The notes beneath the pieces are model-generated. The model made no database searches and was not told the DNA's origin. It worked only from the letters and a program-made list of their open reading frames with translations. Below, piece by piece: positions 18,458 to 26,807 of a DNA stretch of 64,000 nucleotides (the stretch's first letter is position 1; the number at the start of each line of letters is the position of its first letter). The position numbers were made by a program, and so were the translations under genes. Source of the stretch: Planctomycetaceae bacterium (lineage in GTDB: Bacteria; Planctomycetota; Planctomycetia; Pirellulales; Thermoguttaceae). The stretch covers positions 1-64,000 of the forward strand of contig JAAYAY010000435.1 of assembly GCA_012719125.1 (NCBI GenBank), written 5' to 3'.

Positions 18458-19369
18458 TCATCGCAACTGCGAGCGAGCCATCGTCTGGGCATGGCTGAGG
18501 GTTTCATCCAGTTTGCCGAGTAGGGCCGTGATCTCATCGCGGTCGAAGCCCACTTCGCCGAACAGTTCGACCGGAGGCGAGGTGGAAGTCGACACCCCCA
18601 ACGCCGAACGACCCTTGAAATCGCAAAGCCAGTCGCTCAGCGTGACGATGTGCACCATGTCGCGGTTTGGACCCTCGTACTGCCCGGGATGGTGGTGATG
18701 ACCGATCGCGTCGGTCAGGTGGGCGGGAAGTTTCCACTGGACGGCCACGTACTCCCCGAGTTCCGCGTGGTCGAATCCGATGAAATCCCGCTCCACCTGA
18801 TAAGCCGGCTGTTCCGGCGTGACTGCGTCGATGACAAGGTGAAAAGGCCGGTGAAGATACTGATCGATCATCACCAGGCCGATGTCGTGCAGCAGGCCCG
18901 CGAGGTAGGCCTCCTGCGGGTTGACTTTCCGACAAACCTTGGCAATTTCCTGGGCCACGATCCCGGTGCCGACCATGTGGTCCCAGAGCCCTGTGCGAGT
19001 ATAGTCGCCGTAACCGTTCGTCTCCCGGAACAACGGCGCCACGTAGGCGCTCATCGCGAGATTGCGTATTTCTCGAAATCCGAGCAGCATCACCGCCTGC
19101 TTCAGGTCGCCCACCGACTGGCGAACGCCGACGTACGAGGAGTTGACAATTCGCATGATCCTCATGGCCATTGCCGGATCGCTGCGAATCACCTCGATCA
19201 GATCGTCGGCCTCGGCGCTGGAGTCGCGGGCCAACTCCATGATCTTGACGGCGCAGGTCGGCAACGAGGAGACGTCGCCAATCTGCTGAAAGACTCGATC
19301 GATTACTTCCGCCCGGGCCGGATCACGCCGGTTGGCGGTCGTCTTCGTTTCACAGACTAGAACGTTCAT
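18458..19369 (-). CDS. HDOD domain protein
   Basis: A 303-residue HDOD protein, a family of HD-related signalling proteins often found with c-di-GMP and motility systems. The ATG at 19369 is preferred over one nine codons upstream because the earlier residues are not helical HDOD sequence. SSLPTCAVKIMELARDS, ADDLIEVIRSDPAMAMRIMRIVNSSYVG and QAVMLLGFREIRNLAMSAYV are the characteristic opening helices. Unlike many family members it keeps an HD pair in AGLLHDIGLVMIDQY, so hydrolase activity is not excluded. It stands first in the minus-strand run that holds the membrane protein, kinase and PilZ genes, with 128 bases to the next start. The joint presence of HDOD, PilZ and kinase suggests a regulatory cluster. 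Confidence 0.88.
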   Translation of the reverse strand: MNVLVCETKTTANRRDPARAEVIDRVFQQIGDVSSLPTCAVKIMELARDSSAEADDLIEVIRSDPAMAMRIMRIVNSSYVGVRQSVGDLKQAVMLLGFREIRNLAMSAYVAPLFRETNGYGDYTRTGLWDHMVGTGIVAQEIAKVCRKVNPQEAYLAGLLHDIGLVMIDQYLHRPFHLVIDAVTPEQPAYQVERDFIGFDHAELGEYVAVQWKLPAHLTDAIGHHHHPGQYEGPNRDMVHIVTLSDWLCDFKGRSALGVSTSTSPPVELFGEVGFDRDEITALLGKLDETLSHAQTMARSQLR

Positions 19370-19581
19370 TCCGCAGATTCTCGGCAAGCAGTACAAGTGT
19401 TACAACCGAGCCCTGCACGCGGCTGGGGCTACTGCAAGGATAGCTTACTGAGATCACAAGAGATGTACGCTTCCGGCATGTCCATGCGAGGGCGTCGCTC
19501 CGCCAGTCGCCGGATCGGTCCGAAAGCCTCGACGATCCCGCAATAATCGGGATCGTCCTACGCTGTGAGAACGGCGGCGTC

Positions 19582-19854
19582 TCAGAGTCGGAGGTTGTCG
19601 GGATCGAACTCGATCGCCTGTTCGACGTAAGGGAGGTAGAAGGAGGCGACATTGCCGATGAAGCGTTCGGTGCGGCGCGCGAGGATGCACTCGAGGCGAT
19701 GGCGGACGCCCGGTGCGCCGGGTTTGACGTACCAGGGGAGGAAGGGTGGTTCTTCGTCGGTGAATTTGGCGTTGGGTTGCCCGTCGAGGACGCTGGCCAA
19801 CAGGTTACCGCCGCACTGTCCGGCGCCCATTCCGAGAATGATCTGTCGCTTCAT
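19582..19854 (-). pseudogene. Truncated sulfotransferase-like gene (N-terminal fragment)
   Basis: Ninety residues begin MKRQIILGMGAGQCGGNLLA, a P-loop-like opening with G-x-G-x-C-G-G as found in planctomycete sulfotransferase-like proteins that bind PAPS. FIGNVASFYLPYVEQAI follows as in that family. The frame then stops at a TGA just where the next conserved strand should come. The family is usually over 200 residues, so this is probably a relic. After the stop, another frame gives about 40 protein-like residues up to roughly 19436 (a Pro-Asp-Tyr-Cys segment and a MDMPEAYISC segment), possibly a displaced tail. Reading through the TGA gives only seven codons before a TAG, so recoding is not supported. 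Confidence 0.5.
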
Positions 19855-20022
19855 GGTCCGCCCGTCGTGGAGAAGAGTTGCAGGGGGTCTGCCGCCCCGG
19901 GAAGATGCTCCTGTTATTCAGGACGAGGGAACGGGTGTCCAATCGGGGGCCGCGGGCAGAATACGAATATCGGGGGGAACACTTTTCGCGGGGATCGATC
20001 CCGTTGTGTCCCTGCTTACTTG
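19855..20022. other. Intergenic stretch between two broken genes
   Basis: No gene is visible in these 168 bases. A perfect 15-base palindrome (core GGGATCGATCCC) lies near 19989-20003. A 12-bp direct repeat, CTGCTTACTTGT, occurs at 20012-20023 and again at 20051-20062, spanning the end of the truncated flavoprotein gene; it may mark a past insertion or deletion. Confidence 0.5.
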
Positions 20023-20433
20023 TTAGCAGTGTGCTCCCTCTCGTGCGTCACTGCTTACTTGTCTGCGTGCGACCCGGCGCATCAGGGCCGCCAGGACATC
20101 GGTTGCCCTGCCGTTGGCCGGGAGGATCTTGCCGTTCGGCAGAACCGTCATGGGAACGCCTTCGGACTCCATCAGTTCGACCAGTTGTTGCGGGCTGAAT
20201 GCCGCCAAAGCCGAGTGCAGAAATCGTCCCTGGGCCCTGAAGGCCTTGACGATTCCGCGAGCGTCGGCGGCGTGGGTCAGATTGCAGTGGCCGCCGCCGG
20301 AGATCAGGATCTTGACGCCCGGCTTCCGGTTCTTTTCCAAAACGAGCGTCTTGCGGCCTCGCACAGCCGCCCGGCAGGCCGCCGTCAAACCCGCGGGGCC
20401 TGCCCCAATGACGGCTACGTCCCATTGGTCCAT
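20023..20433 (-). pseudogene. Truncated BaiN/HI0933-type flavoprotein
   Basis: The 136-residue frame from the ATG at 20433 begins WDVAVIGAGPAGLTAACRAA, a Rossmann dinucleotide-binding site with the G-x-G-x-x-G motif, and continues with VLEKNRKPGVKILISGGGHCNLTH. That is a hallmark of the HI0933/BaiN family of NAD(P)/FAD-dependent oxidoreductases. The homologous part ends near GRATDVLAALMRRVARRQ; about 11 unrelated residues follow and then a TAA. The family is close to 400 residues, so roughly two thirds is missing and the product can hardly be a working enzyme. The break coincides with a 12-bp direct repeat at 20012 and 20051. An upstream in-frame ATG at 20565 adds sequence without family resemblance. 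Confidence 0.75.
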
Positions 20434-20682
20434 CGACAGAGTCTCCAAGTCTCGGTGCTGCTCCGATCCACCATAAACTCCGGACCGCTTGTCGGCCAGC
20501 CCTGTCTCGCCGAGCCGATGAGCGATAGACGGAAACAGCCTATCACGCCGAAAAACGCGTGACAAACGGGCAACAGATTGCTAGATTGAGACCTGCGACG
20601 ACCAGTCCGGTACGCGTTAAGCTGCAGAGATGCAGGCTACTGGGAATGCACGGATCAGTCTAGAAACGAGTTCGGAAAGAAT

Positions 20683-20985
20683 ATGAGCATCGAGCGTGCA
20701 TTGTCCAAGGCAAGAGCAACGCTGGATCATGCACCAGTTCAGGCTGGAGTTGATCCCCGTTGGCAGGCACTTATCGACGTCGGTGAGCACATGGATTCAT
20801 CACCTGATGAGATCTGGGAGTTCATTGAAGATACGAGAAGAGATGCTGATGAAGACTTAGAGGCGGCCTTGACGACGGTGCTTCTCGAACACCTTGTCGA
20901 GCAGCACGCTCACATCAGATCGAAGGTGATTGCCTTGGCAGAAACGGATCCACAAATAAAGAGAATGTTGCAGGGATGCTGGTAA
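20683..20985 (+). CDS. Small hypothetical protein, possible integron-type cassette gene
   Basis: A 100-residue acidic, helical protein with no signal peptide and no motif I recognise; WEFIEDTRRDADEDLEAALTT illustrates its character. The ATG at 20683 is preceded by GGAAAG six bases away. Its base composition is visibly more AT-rich than that of neighbouring genes. It lies alone in plus orientation among minus-strand genes, and 15 bases after its stop codon begins a folded attC-like site. Small acidic orphan genes of this kind are frequent cassette contents. An immunity or antitoxin role would be a guess. Confidence 0.55.
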   Translation: MSIERALSKARATLDHAPVQAGVDPRWQALIDVGEHMDSSPDEIWEFIEDTRRDADEDLEAALTTVLLEHLVEQHAHIRSKVIALAETDPQIKRMLQGCW

Positions 20986-21000
20986 TTACAAAAGCAATCC

Positions 21001-21110
21001 GAGCAATGCGATCCACCGAATGGCTACCCGCGTCATGCTCCATGCTTGGTCGCTACGCTCCCGGCATAGATCACGCCACGGGCAGCCATCGGTGATCGCG
21101 GACGTTAGCC
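21001..21110 (+). mobile_element. attC-like integron recombination site
   Basis: About 110 bases starting 15 bases after the stop of the small gene at 20683-20985. The left arm from 21008 (GCGATCCACCGAATGGCT) and the right arm ending at 21100 (AGCCATCGGTGATCGC) are reverse complements except for two extra bases on the left, a C near 21014 and an A near 21021. On the bottom strand these unpaired bases are G and T, as in characterised attC sites. The right edge GTTAGCC (21104-21110) approximates GTTRRRY, and the left edge GAGCAAT keeps the AA of RYYYAAC. The variable centre pairs further, with mismatches. No integrase gene is present in the window. Confidence 0.55.
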
Positions 21111-21216
21111 CTCAGAACGAATAGGGCCCTGCGTTTGGCGGAGGGACGTTGTTGTCGAATCGACTCTGAAATGCGATACTATCGATGTCGTTCTCTGCGG
21201 TTGTGGAAGCTGGAAA

Positions 21217-21459
21217 ATGCTCCAGTACAAGGCCGGCTACAAGTTCGTTGAGGGGGGAGTGCACGCCCAAGTACTCGATTTCCCGGCGGCAATCAGTTGT
21301 GGGGCGGACCTTGAAGAGGCACGGCGAATGCTTGGCCTCGCGTTGGTCGACGTGGCGGAGACGCTGGTGGGCCGGGGCGAGGCATTTCCAAAGCCCGACC
21401 CCGGCGTGAGCGACGCCGAAATGGACGTGGAAGAGCCGATCTTTTTTGCACTGCCGTGA
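21217..21459 (+). CDS. HicB-like antitoxin family protein, orphan
   Basis: An 80-residue HicB-type protein with the partial RNase-H-like fold of type II antitoxins. YKAGYKFVEGGVHAQVLDFPAAISCGADLEEARRMLGLALVDVA follows the family pattern of a strand, a V-x-x-x-D-x-P segment and then L-EEA helices. No DNA-binding ribbon-helix-helix or Xre tail follows. No HicA reading frame lies directly upstream or downstream, so the gene is either solitary or has lost its toxin. It is the next gene after the attC-like site and runs opposite to its right-hand neighbour. Many HicB-like proteins have no toxin partner, so an antitoxin role is uncertain. Confidence 0.65.
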   Translation: MLQYKAGYKFVEGGVHAQVLDFPAAISCGADLEEARRMLGLALVDVAETLVGRGEAFPKPDPGVSDAEMDVEEPIFFALP

Positions 21460-21562
21460 GATCAATGATTACACGGCAAGGAGCATCTGCCGGCAATTGG
21501 GCGTCCCTGAAGTATGACTTCGGCTTGCGGTCAATTCCGGCACGGTGCCGCACCCATGCCTG

Positions 21563-22849
21563 TCACGCCTTATACGGATAGGGGTGTTTGTAGGGCGCCC
21601 GGTATTCCCGTTTGAGGAGCTTGGCCGCTTCGGGATTGTCGACGATTTGCTGGGCGGCCTCGTCCCACTTGACGACGGAATGGGTCTCGTAGGCGATCGT
21701 GCCGAGTTGAACCATGGCGGTGGATTTGGCGGCGTCTTCAATCGGACACGCGAGCCTGGCGCCCGTCCGAACGGCGTCGAGGAAATTGGCCATGTGCAGG
21801 GTGCCGAGGTCGGCCGGAACGTCGTGCGTTTCACGATCGGCGGTCTTGGCCTTGGGGATCAGCACCCATTTCTGATCCGCGGCGAGAACCGTGGCTTCGT
21901 CGCCGTAGAAGAAGATGCCGTTGTCCGTCTCGGGCGCATACTCCGTGGCACCCCAGAGGCGATGACGCCACACGACCGGCAATTCGTCGAACTCGAAGTG
22001 AGCGGTCAGGGTGTCGGGCGTGGTGATCTTGCCTTTCAGGTAGTACGTTCCGCCGTCGGCCGTAATTCGCTTCGGCATGGACAGGCCGAGGACCATCCGC
22101 GTTGAATCGATCAGGTGGATGCCCCAGTCGACCAGGTGCCCGTGACCGGTCGTCTGCTCCAGCCGCCAGCTCTTGTGGCCGATCTGCGGGCAATAGGGGA
22201 GCAGGGGGCCGGGGCCGGACCAAAGGTCCCAGTTGAGCGAGGCCGGCGGATCCTGCGGAGTCGTGTCGCCCGTGCCGGCCCGATAGTGGATCTGGGCGTC
22301 GACCTGGACGAGCTTGCCGATGCCGCCCTTCTTGATGAACTCGCTCACCTCGCGCAAAGCGAGGCTCTGGCGGCGCTGGAAGCCGATCTGGACGATCGAC
22401 TTGCTGGCCTTGGCAGCGTCGACCATGGCCTGGCCTTCGCGGATGTCGTAGGCGATGGGCTTTTCGCCGTAGACATGCAGGCCCTTTTCGACGGCCGCGA
22501 TGAACGGCAAGGCGTGCCACTGCGGCGGCGTGCCGATGATCACCGCATCGAGCTCGGGCAGATCCAGCAACTCGCGATAGTCCTTGAACTGTTTGGGGCG
22601 CGAGGCCTGGAGCTTTTCTAGTTCGTCGGCCGCCGATTTGAGGTGCTCGCTGTCGACGTCGCACACGGCGACGATCTCGACGCCGCCTACCTTGATCGCG
22701 GCCTTGGCGTCGACCATGCCGTACCAACCGACGCCGATCACGCCGATCTTGATCGGCCCGTCACTGAAGGCCTGTGCCCGTTGCGACAGCGCAAGGGTAC
22801 TCGCCGCCGCTCCGGCCGTAGCCAGAAAGCTTCGTCGTGTCGTCTTCAT
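21563..22849 (-). CDS. Gfo/Idh/MocA family oxidoreductase, Tat-exported
   Basis: A 428-residue NAD(P)-dependent dehydrogenase-like protein. The ATG at 22849 gives a twin-arginine signal (KTTRRSFLATAGAAAST); an ATG five codons earlier would weaken it. The Rossmann domain starts IKIGVIGVGWYGMVDA, with VCDVDSEHL as the next strand and DAVIIGTPPQWHALPFIAAVEKGLHVYGEKP carrying the conserved EKP Lys. WGIHLIDSTRMVLGL holds the usual His of the catalytic region. Planctomycete genomes carry many such exported paralogs acting on unknown sugars or inositols. The acetylesterase gene lies 98 bases upstream on the same strand, which fits a glycan-breakdown group. Confidence 0.88.
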   Translation of the reverse strand: MKTTRRSFLATAGAAASTLALSQRAQAFSDGPIKIGVIGVGWYGMVDAKAAIKVGGVEIVAVCDVDSEHLKSAADELEKLQASRPKQFKDYRELLDLPELDAVIIGTPPQWHALPFIAAVEKGLHVYGEKPIAYDIREGQAMVDAAKASKSIVQIGFQRRQSLALREVSEFIKKGGIGKLVQVDAQIHYRAGTGDTTPQDPPASLNWDLWSGPGPLLPYCPQIGHKSWRLEQTTGHGHLVDWGIHLIDSTRMVLGLSMPKRITADGGTYYLKGKITTPDTLTAHFEFDELPVVWRHRLWGATEYAPETDNGIFFYGDEATVLAADQKWVLIPKAKTADRETHDVPADLGTLHMANFLDAVRTGARLACPIEDAAKSTAMVQLGTIAYETHSVVKWDEAAQQIVDNPEAAKLLKREYRAPYKHPYPYKA

Positions 22850-22947
22850 CGTGTCTAACCTCATGGGTTGAATGCTGTTCCTGGATGTTCAGAACTCGCG
22901 GCAACACTCGGCCCAATACCTGAACCCTGAACTCCGGACCCTGACAA

Positions 22948-24507
22948 CTACTTCGGGGCGGTCACTCCGGGCCACTCGTCGGTGCGGAACGGGCAAGCGG
23001 GCAGACCTTCCGCATTGTAAAGGTTGCAGATCGGGTTGTCGGCCCAGGCATAGCGGACGCTGGCCGGGTTGGCCACATCGGCACTGCTGACGACAACCTT
23101 GTCGCCCTCGATTTTGGCGTCGGCCCAGACGAATTGCTTGTCCTCGCCGGCGACGGCAAAACCCTTGAGCGGCTGGCCGTCCTTGGCGACCAGCCCGCCG
23201 CCGACGTGGTCGAAGCTCAGCACGATCTTGTTGCCGTCCTTCTTCATGCTCTTGTACATGGGGCCGCTGTAGACCAGGTCGCGGCCGTAGTCCTTCACCA
23301 AGGCCCACAGGGCCAGCCGCTTGCCGACGTCCTGCTTGTTGCGGGGGTGGATGTCGTCGGCTTCGCCGATATCGATGATCACAGCCTGGCCGGTGTTCGG
23401 CAGTGAGAGGGTCATCGTCTGGGCTTCACGCAGTTCGGCCCAATCGCTGTCGGCCGGCTCGGGTTTGACGGCCTTGAAATTGGCAAGCTGCACGAAGTAG
23501 AAGGGAAAATCGCCCTGTTTCCAGTCGGCACGCCAGTTGTTGATCATCTTGGGAAACAGGTCGCGATACTGGTAGGCCCGGCCGGCGTTGCTCTCGCCCT
23601 GGTACCAGATCGCCCCGCGGATCGCATAGGGGAGAATGGGCAGGATCATGCCGTTGTAGAGGTTGGCCGGCCGATGCTGTCCGGTGCGGGGATCGGTCGG
23701 AGCACGGGGGGCGGTAGGGGCGGACTTGCCGTCGGCCTTGGCCTTTTCCACGGCGACCTTCCATGCTTCGCGCTGCTTCTGGAATCGAGCCTGGGCCGCT
23801 TCCGGGTCATACGTAGCACATTGCTTCTCAAAGTTCGTGAGTAGCTCTGCATAGGCGGGATCGGCTTCGAGAACGGCACGGCGGACCCAGGCCTCGCAGG
23901 ACGAGCCGCCCCACGAGGTGTTGATCAAACCGACGGGCACTTTGAGTTCCTTGTAGATCTCGCGTCCGAAGAAGTAACCGACGGCGGTGAAGCTGCCCAC
24001 CGTTTCGGGGCTGCAAACGACCCACTTGCCCTCGCAGTCGTACTGGGGCTCCTGAGTGCCCTTGAGCGGCACCGAGAACAGGCGGATTTCCGGATAGTTG
24101 GCCGCGGCGATTTCCTTCTCCGCGTCGATCGCGCGATTGACGGTGAAGCCCATATTCGACTGTCCGGAGCAGACCCAGATTTCGCCGATGAGGATGTTCT
24201 CGACGGTGATCGAGTTCTTGCCGCTGACGGTCATCGAGGTCGGGCCGCCTTCTTTCATGGAATCGAGCCGGACCATCCATTTGCCGTCGCTGTCGGCGGT
24301 GGCCGTCTTCGATTGCCCGCCGAGCGTCACCGTCACTTTTTCGCCGGGATCGGCCCAACCCCAGATCGGCACGTCGATTGCCCGCTGCAAGGCCATGTTG
24401 TCGCCGATAATGGCGGGCAGTTTCACGTCGGCCGCGGCCATTGAGGCAAACGCGAGCAGAGCGAGAATGCTAAGTGACAAACGCAGTCGTTTCTTGATGC
24501 CAGTCAT
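22948..24507 (-). CDS. Sialate O-acetylesterase-like SGNH hydrolase, secreted
   Basis: A 519-residue exported esterase. The leader (KKRLRLSLSILALLAFASMAAA) is a signal peptide. Mature residues PAIIGDNMALQRAIDVPIWGWADPGEKVTV are the standard N-terminus of the family. The nucleophile block is VCSGQSNM (GQSNM with the catalytic Ser). INTSWGGSSCEAW supplies the Gly block and AIWYQGESNAG the Asn block. The His-containing tail is DDIHPRNKQDVGKRLA. The family removes acetyl groups from sialic acids in animals; bacterial members in polysaccharide clusters mostly deacetylate plant or algal glycans. Neighbouring dehydrogenase suggests carbohydrate use. Confidence 0.9.
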   Translation of the reverse strand: MTGIKKRLRLSLSILALLAFASMAAADVKLPAIIGDNMALQRAIDVPIWGWADPGEKVTVTLGGQSKTATADSDGKWMVRLDSMKEGGPTSMTVSGKNSITVENILIGEIWVCSGQSNMGFTVNRAIDAEKEIAAANYPEIRLFSVPLKGTQEPQYDCEGKWVVCSPETVGSFTAVGYFFGREIYKELKVPVGLINTSWGGSSCEAWVRRAVLEADPAYAELLTNFEKQCATYDPEAAQARFQKQREAWKVAVEKAKADGKSAPTAPRAPTDPRTGQHRPANLYNGMILPILPYAIRGAIWYQGESNAGRAYQYRDLFPKMINNWRADWKQGDFPFYFVQLANFKAVKPEPADSDWAELREAQTMTLSLPNTGQAVIIDIGEADDIHPRNKQDVGKRLALWALVKDYGRDLVYSGPMYKSMKKDGNKIVLSFDHVGGGLVAKDGQPLKGFAVAGEDKQFVWADAKIEGDKVVVSSADVANPASVRYAWADNPICNLYNAEGLPACPFRTDEWPGVTAPK

Positions 24508-24575
24508 GGTTTCTCCTCACAGAAGCCGTCTCAAACAGGAAATCCTCAGCCACCCGATTGGGGTTCACGTTGTCG

Positions 24576-25430
24576 CTATTGTAGCAGGACCGAGGGGGGG
24601 AGGATACAGCCTGGTCGACAGGGCTTGCTCACCACTGCTTCAGGCTGTGACGATTCGATGCAAGTCTTTGAGGTTCCTCTGGAATTCGCGTAGGGTGCGC
24701 GCATGTTTGTGAAGGTTGGGTTGCGGGCTTGCCGCGGCTTGGGGAACCATGCACGGGCAATTGGGGGCTTGGTTCCGGGTTTATATGCGTCGTGTGGGCG
24801 TGTTTCTGTGAAGGCCGGGTTGCGAACTTGGCGCGGCTTGGGCTCGATAGGTGGATGGTGGGGGTTGTTTTGGTCAACAAGCGGAGAGAATTCCGAATTG
24901 GGCGATGAGCGGTGGGGGTTGTTTTGGTCAACAAGCGGAGAAAATTCCGGTTTGGGCGATGCCAGTTTGGCGAGGGGGGCTGGGAGGGGGAAGGGGAATT
25001 CGGGGATGAGGTGTGCGGGCACGTCGGCGGCGGTGAGGCGTGGTCCGGCGAGTCGAATGCCGCGGACTTCGGACCCTTTGAGATAGAGGCCGTTGCCGAA
25101 GAGGGCAAACATCTGCTGGATGTATTGATTGAGGGGGCGGATGACCTCTTGCCGGAAGCGGGCGGCGCGGAGGCGGGCTTGTCGTTTGAGGCGGCGAGAG
25201 GTGTGGGCCTGGTGGAGGAGGATGCGGACCTGGCGGACGACGGGTCCCAGTCGTCCGAGGTAGATTGAGCGTTGTCGACCGTTTTCACGCCAGGCAAGCC
25301 GGAAGTAGGGTCCGAGGCGGCGTCCGCAGGAGGTTCGCCAGGAGGCGACGACGGCGCCTTGTCGGGCGAAGAGGCCCGGGTGGTCGGTGAGGAGGCGGAC
25401 GGCTGGATGGTCGGATGTACATGTGTTCAT
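24576..25430 (-). CDS. DUF6788-like hypothetical protein with repetitive C-terminus
   Basis: A 284-residue frame whose first 140 residues look like a real protein, with GRRLGPYFRLAWRENGRQRSIYLGRL resembling the DUF6788 pattern (a Gly-Pro-Tyr block followed by a basic strand), often seen beside mobile or repeat-rich loci. The rest consists of tandem repeats: FSPLVDQNNPH occurs twice from a 54-bp duplication at 24857-24964, and PKPRQ(V/A)RNP(A/T)FT occurs twice. This part may be repeat DNA that happens to stay open. The start ATG at 25428-25430 lies inside a palindrome (25415-25438). Function unknown. Confidence 0.5.
   Translation of the reverse strand: MNTCTSDHPAVRLLTDHPGLFARQGAVVASWRTSCGRRLGPYFRLAWRENGRQRSIYLGRLGPVVRQVRILLHQAHTSRRLKRQARLRAARFRQEVIRPLNQYIQQMFALFGNGLYLKGSEVRGIRLAGPRLTAADVPAHLIPEFPFPLPAPLAKLASPKPEFSPLVDQNNPHRSSPNSEFSPLVDQNNPHHPPIEPKPRQVRNPAFTETRPHDAYKPGTKPPIARAWFPKPRQARNPTFTNMRAPYANSRGTSKTCIESSQPEAVVSKPCRPGCILPPSVLLQ
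24857..24964. repeat. Two tandem copies of a 54-bp unit
   Basis: Units start at 24857 and 24911 and share GGTGGGGGTTGTTTTGGTCA and the bases that follow, with a few substitutions. Each unit contains a small inverted repeat, TTGTT...AACAA. The period of 54 keeps the reading frame of the overlapping hypothetical gene, giving an 18-residue protein repeat. Confidence 0.8.
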
Positions 25431-25438
25431 TTGTACAT
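25415..25438. promoter_or_regulatory. Palindrome ATGTACA-N10-TGTACAT over a start codon
   Basis: The perfect inverted repeat ATGTACA (25415-25421) and TGTACAT (25432-25438) encloses the ATG of the minus-strand gene ending at 24576. Its spacing suits a dimeric repressor that would block expression of that gene. A related pair of TGTACA boxes lies near 42124-42151. Binding is inferred only from symmetry. Confidence 0.4.
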
Positions 25439-25778
25439 AATAGCAATCCGGCGGGATTTTTCAATAGGAAAGTTGAACATTTGGGGAGATTTCTTGGGGG
25501 GTGGGAGCAGCGTGTAAGGGGCTCATCCGGCTGAATCGCATGTTTCCCTGAAAGAGGTCTATCCTGATCTCGCGTCGACCGGACAAGAGCAATGGCTTTC
25601 ATGTTCACATAGGCTTCAGGCGGATGAACCGTCTTTGAGCAGTAATATCGAATGGAACCTGTCCAACGGATTCGCTGCTAGCCGAACGAGGTCAGGTTCG
25701 GTAAACTCGTTGGTACGCCAGTACTTGAGACGGTTATCGTCGGATTGTCCAACGTCTTCTGCGACCTTCGACCGCCCC
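25439..25778. other. Intergenic region upstream of the TGS GTPase gene
   Basis: No gene or strong repeat is visible in these 340 bases between divergent genes. The first 60 are AT-rich and probably hold the promoter of the minus-strand gene. The frame of the GTPase is open from 25635, but that part has no resemblance to the family, so I leave it as untranslated leader. Confidence 0.4.
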
Positions 25779-26771
25779 ATGCCCGCCAATCTCACTCAGC
25801 AATACCTCAAGGCGGAACAGGAGTACCGCCAAGCCGGCACGCCGGAGGAGGAACTGGTCTGCCTTCAGGCCATGCTTCGTGAGGTCCCCAAGCACAAGGG
25901 GACCGACCATCTCCAGGCCCAGCTCAAGCAGAAGATCGCCAAGATCAAGAAGGAGATGCAGGCGCCCGGCAAGGCGGGCAAGAAGGGTCGCGGAGTACGC
26001 ATCCCCCGCCAGGGGGCGGGGACTGCGGTGATTCTGGGCGGGCCCAACGCGGGCAAGAGTCAACTGCTGGCGAGCCTTACACGAGCCACGCCCGAGGTCG
26101 CTCCCTACCCGTTCACCACGCACCAGCCGATCCCGGGGATGATGCCCTGGCAGGACGTGACCGTACAATTGGTCGATACGCCGCCGATCACTCCCGACTA
26201 CCTTGAGTCGTACATGTACGGGATCATTCGCAGCGCCGAACTGGCGCTGCTCATGGTGGACCTGGGCGCCGATTCGGGCATCGAGCAGTGCCAGGACGTG
26301 CTGGACCGGTTGAACGACACCAAGACGCGTCTCGGCAGGGAGACTTGCCTGAGCGAGGAAGACGTGGGGCTGTCCTTCACCCGAACCTATGTCGTGCCCA
26401 ACAAAATTGACTTGCCCGAGGCACAGGATCGGCTCGATTTGCTTCACGAGCTCTGTCCGCTGGAATTCGAGGAGTATGTGATTTCGGCGCAAACGGGGAC
26501 CGGCCTGGAGCCGTTGCGCGACGCGATCTATCGGGCGATGGACGTGGTGCGAGTTTATACGAAGCTGCCGTCGGCCAAGGAGCCCGATCGAGACCGGCCG
26601 TTTACCGTCCGCCGCGGGAGCTGTCTGGCCGATCTGGCCGGCCAGGTGCACAAGGACTACATCGAGGGGCTCGAGTTCGCCCGCGTTTGGGGATCGGCCG
26701 TTCACGACGCTACCATCGTCAAGGGCGATTACATCCTGAACGATCAGGACGTGGTCGAGTTGCACATGTAG
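25779..26771 (+). CDS. DRG/Obg-like GTPase with TGS domain
   Basis: A 330-residue GTP-binding protein. From the ATG at 25779 a helical N-terminus rich in Gln and Lys precedes the G domain. G1 is GGPNAGKSQLLASL, the switch I Thr lies in PYPFTTHQP, G3 is VDTPP (Pro in place of the usual final Gly), and G4 is PNKID. The C-terminal 75 residues form a TGS domain ending FARVWGSAVHDATIVKGDYILNDQDVVELHM, the same order as in eukaryotic and archaeal DRG proteins. Members bind ribosomes or translation factors. The start is set by loss of resemblance upstream. It precedes the PolX gene by 142 bases that contain a palindromic repeat. Confidence 0.88.
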   Translation: MPANLTQQYLKAEQEYRQAGTPEEELVCLQAMLREVPKHKGTDHLQAQLKQKIAKIKKEMQAPGKAGKKGRGVRIPRQGAGTAVILGGPNAGKSQLLASLTRATPEVAPYPFTTHQPIPGMMPWQDVTVQLVDTPPITPDYLESYMYGIIRSAELALLMVDLGADSGIEQCQDVLDRLNDTKTRLGRETCLSEEDVGLSFTRTYVVPNKIDLPEAQDRLDLLHELCPLEFEEYVISAQTGTGLEPLRDAIYRAMDVVRVYTKLPSAKEPDRDRPFTVRRGSCLADLAGQVHKDYIEGLEFARVWGSAVHDATIVKGDYILNDQDVVELHM

Positions 26772-26807
26772 GTCGGCGACTGACATTCCGTAGCGCAGTA
26801 TTGCGTC

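Noticed and set aside
19561-19584. TGA at the end of the truncated sulfotransferase-like gene as a second selenocysteine codon
   Set aside because: The frame meets a TAG after seven codons and no hairpin follows, so it is an ordinary stop in a decayed gene.
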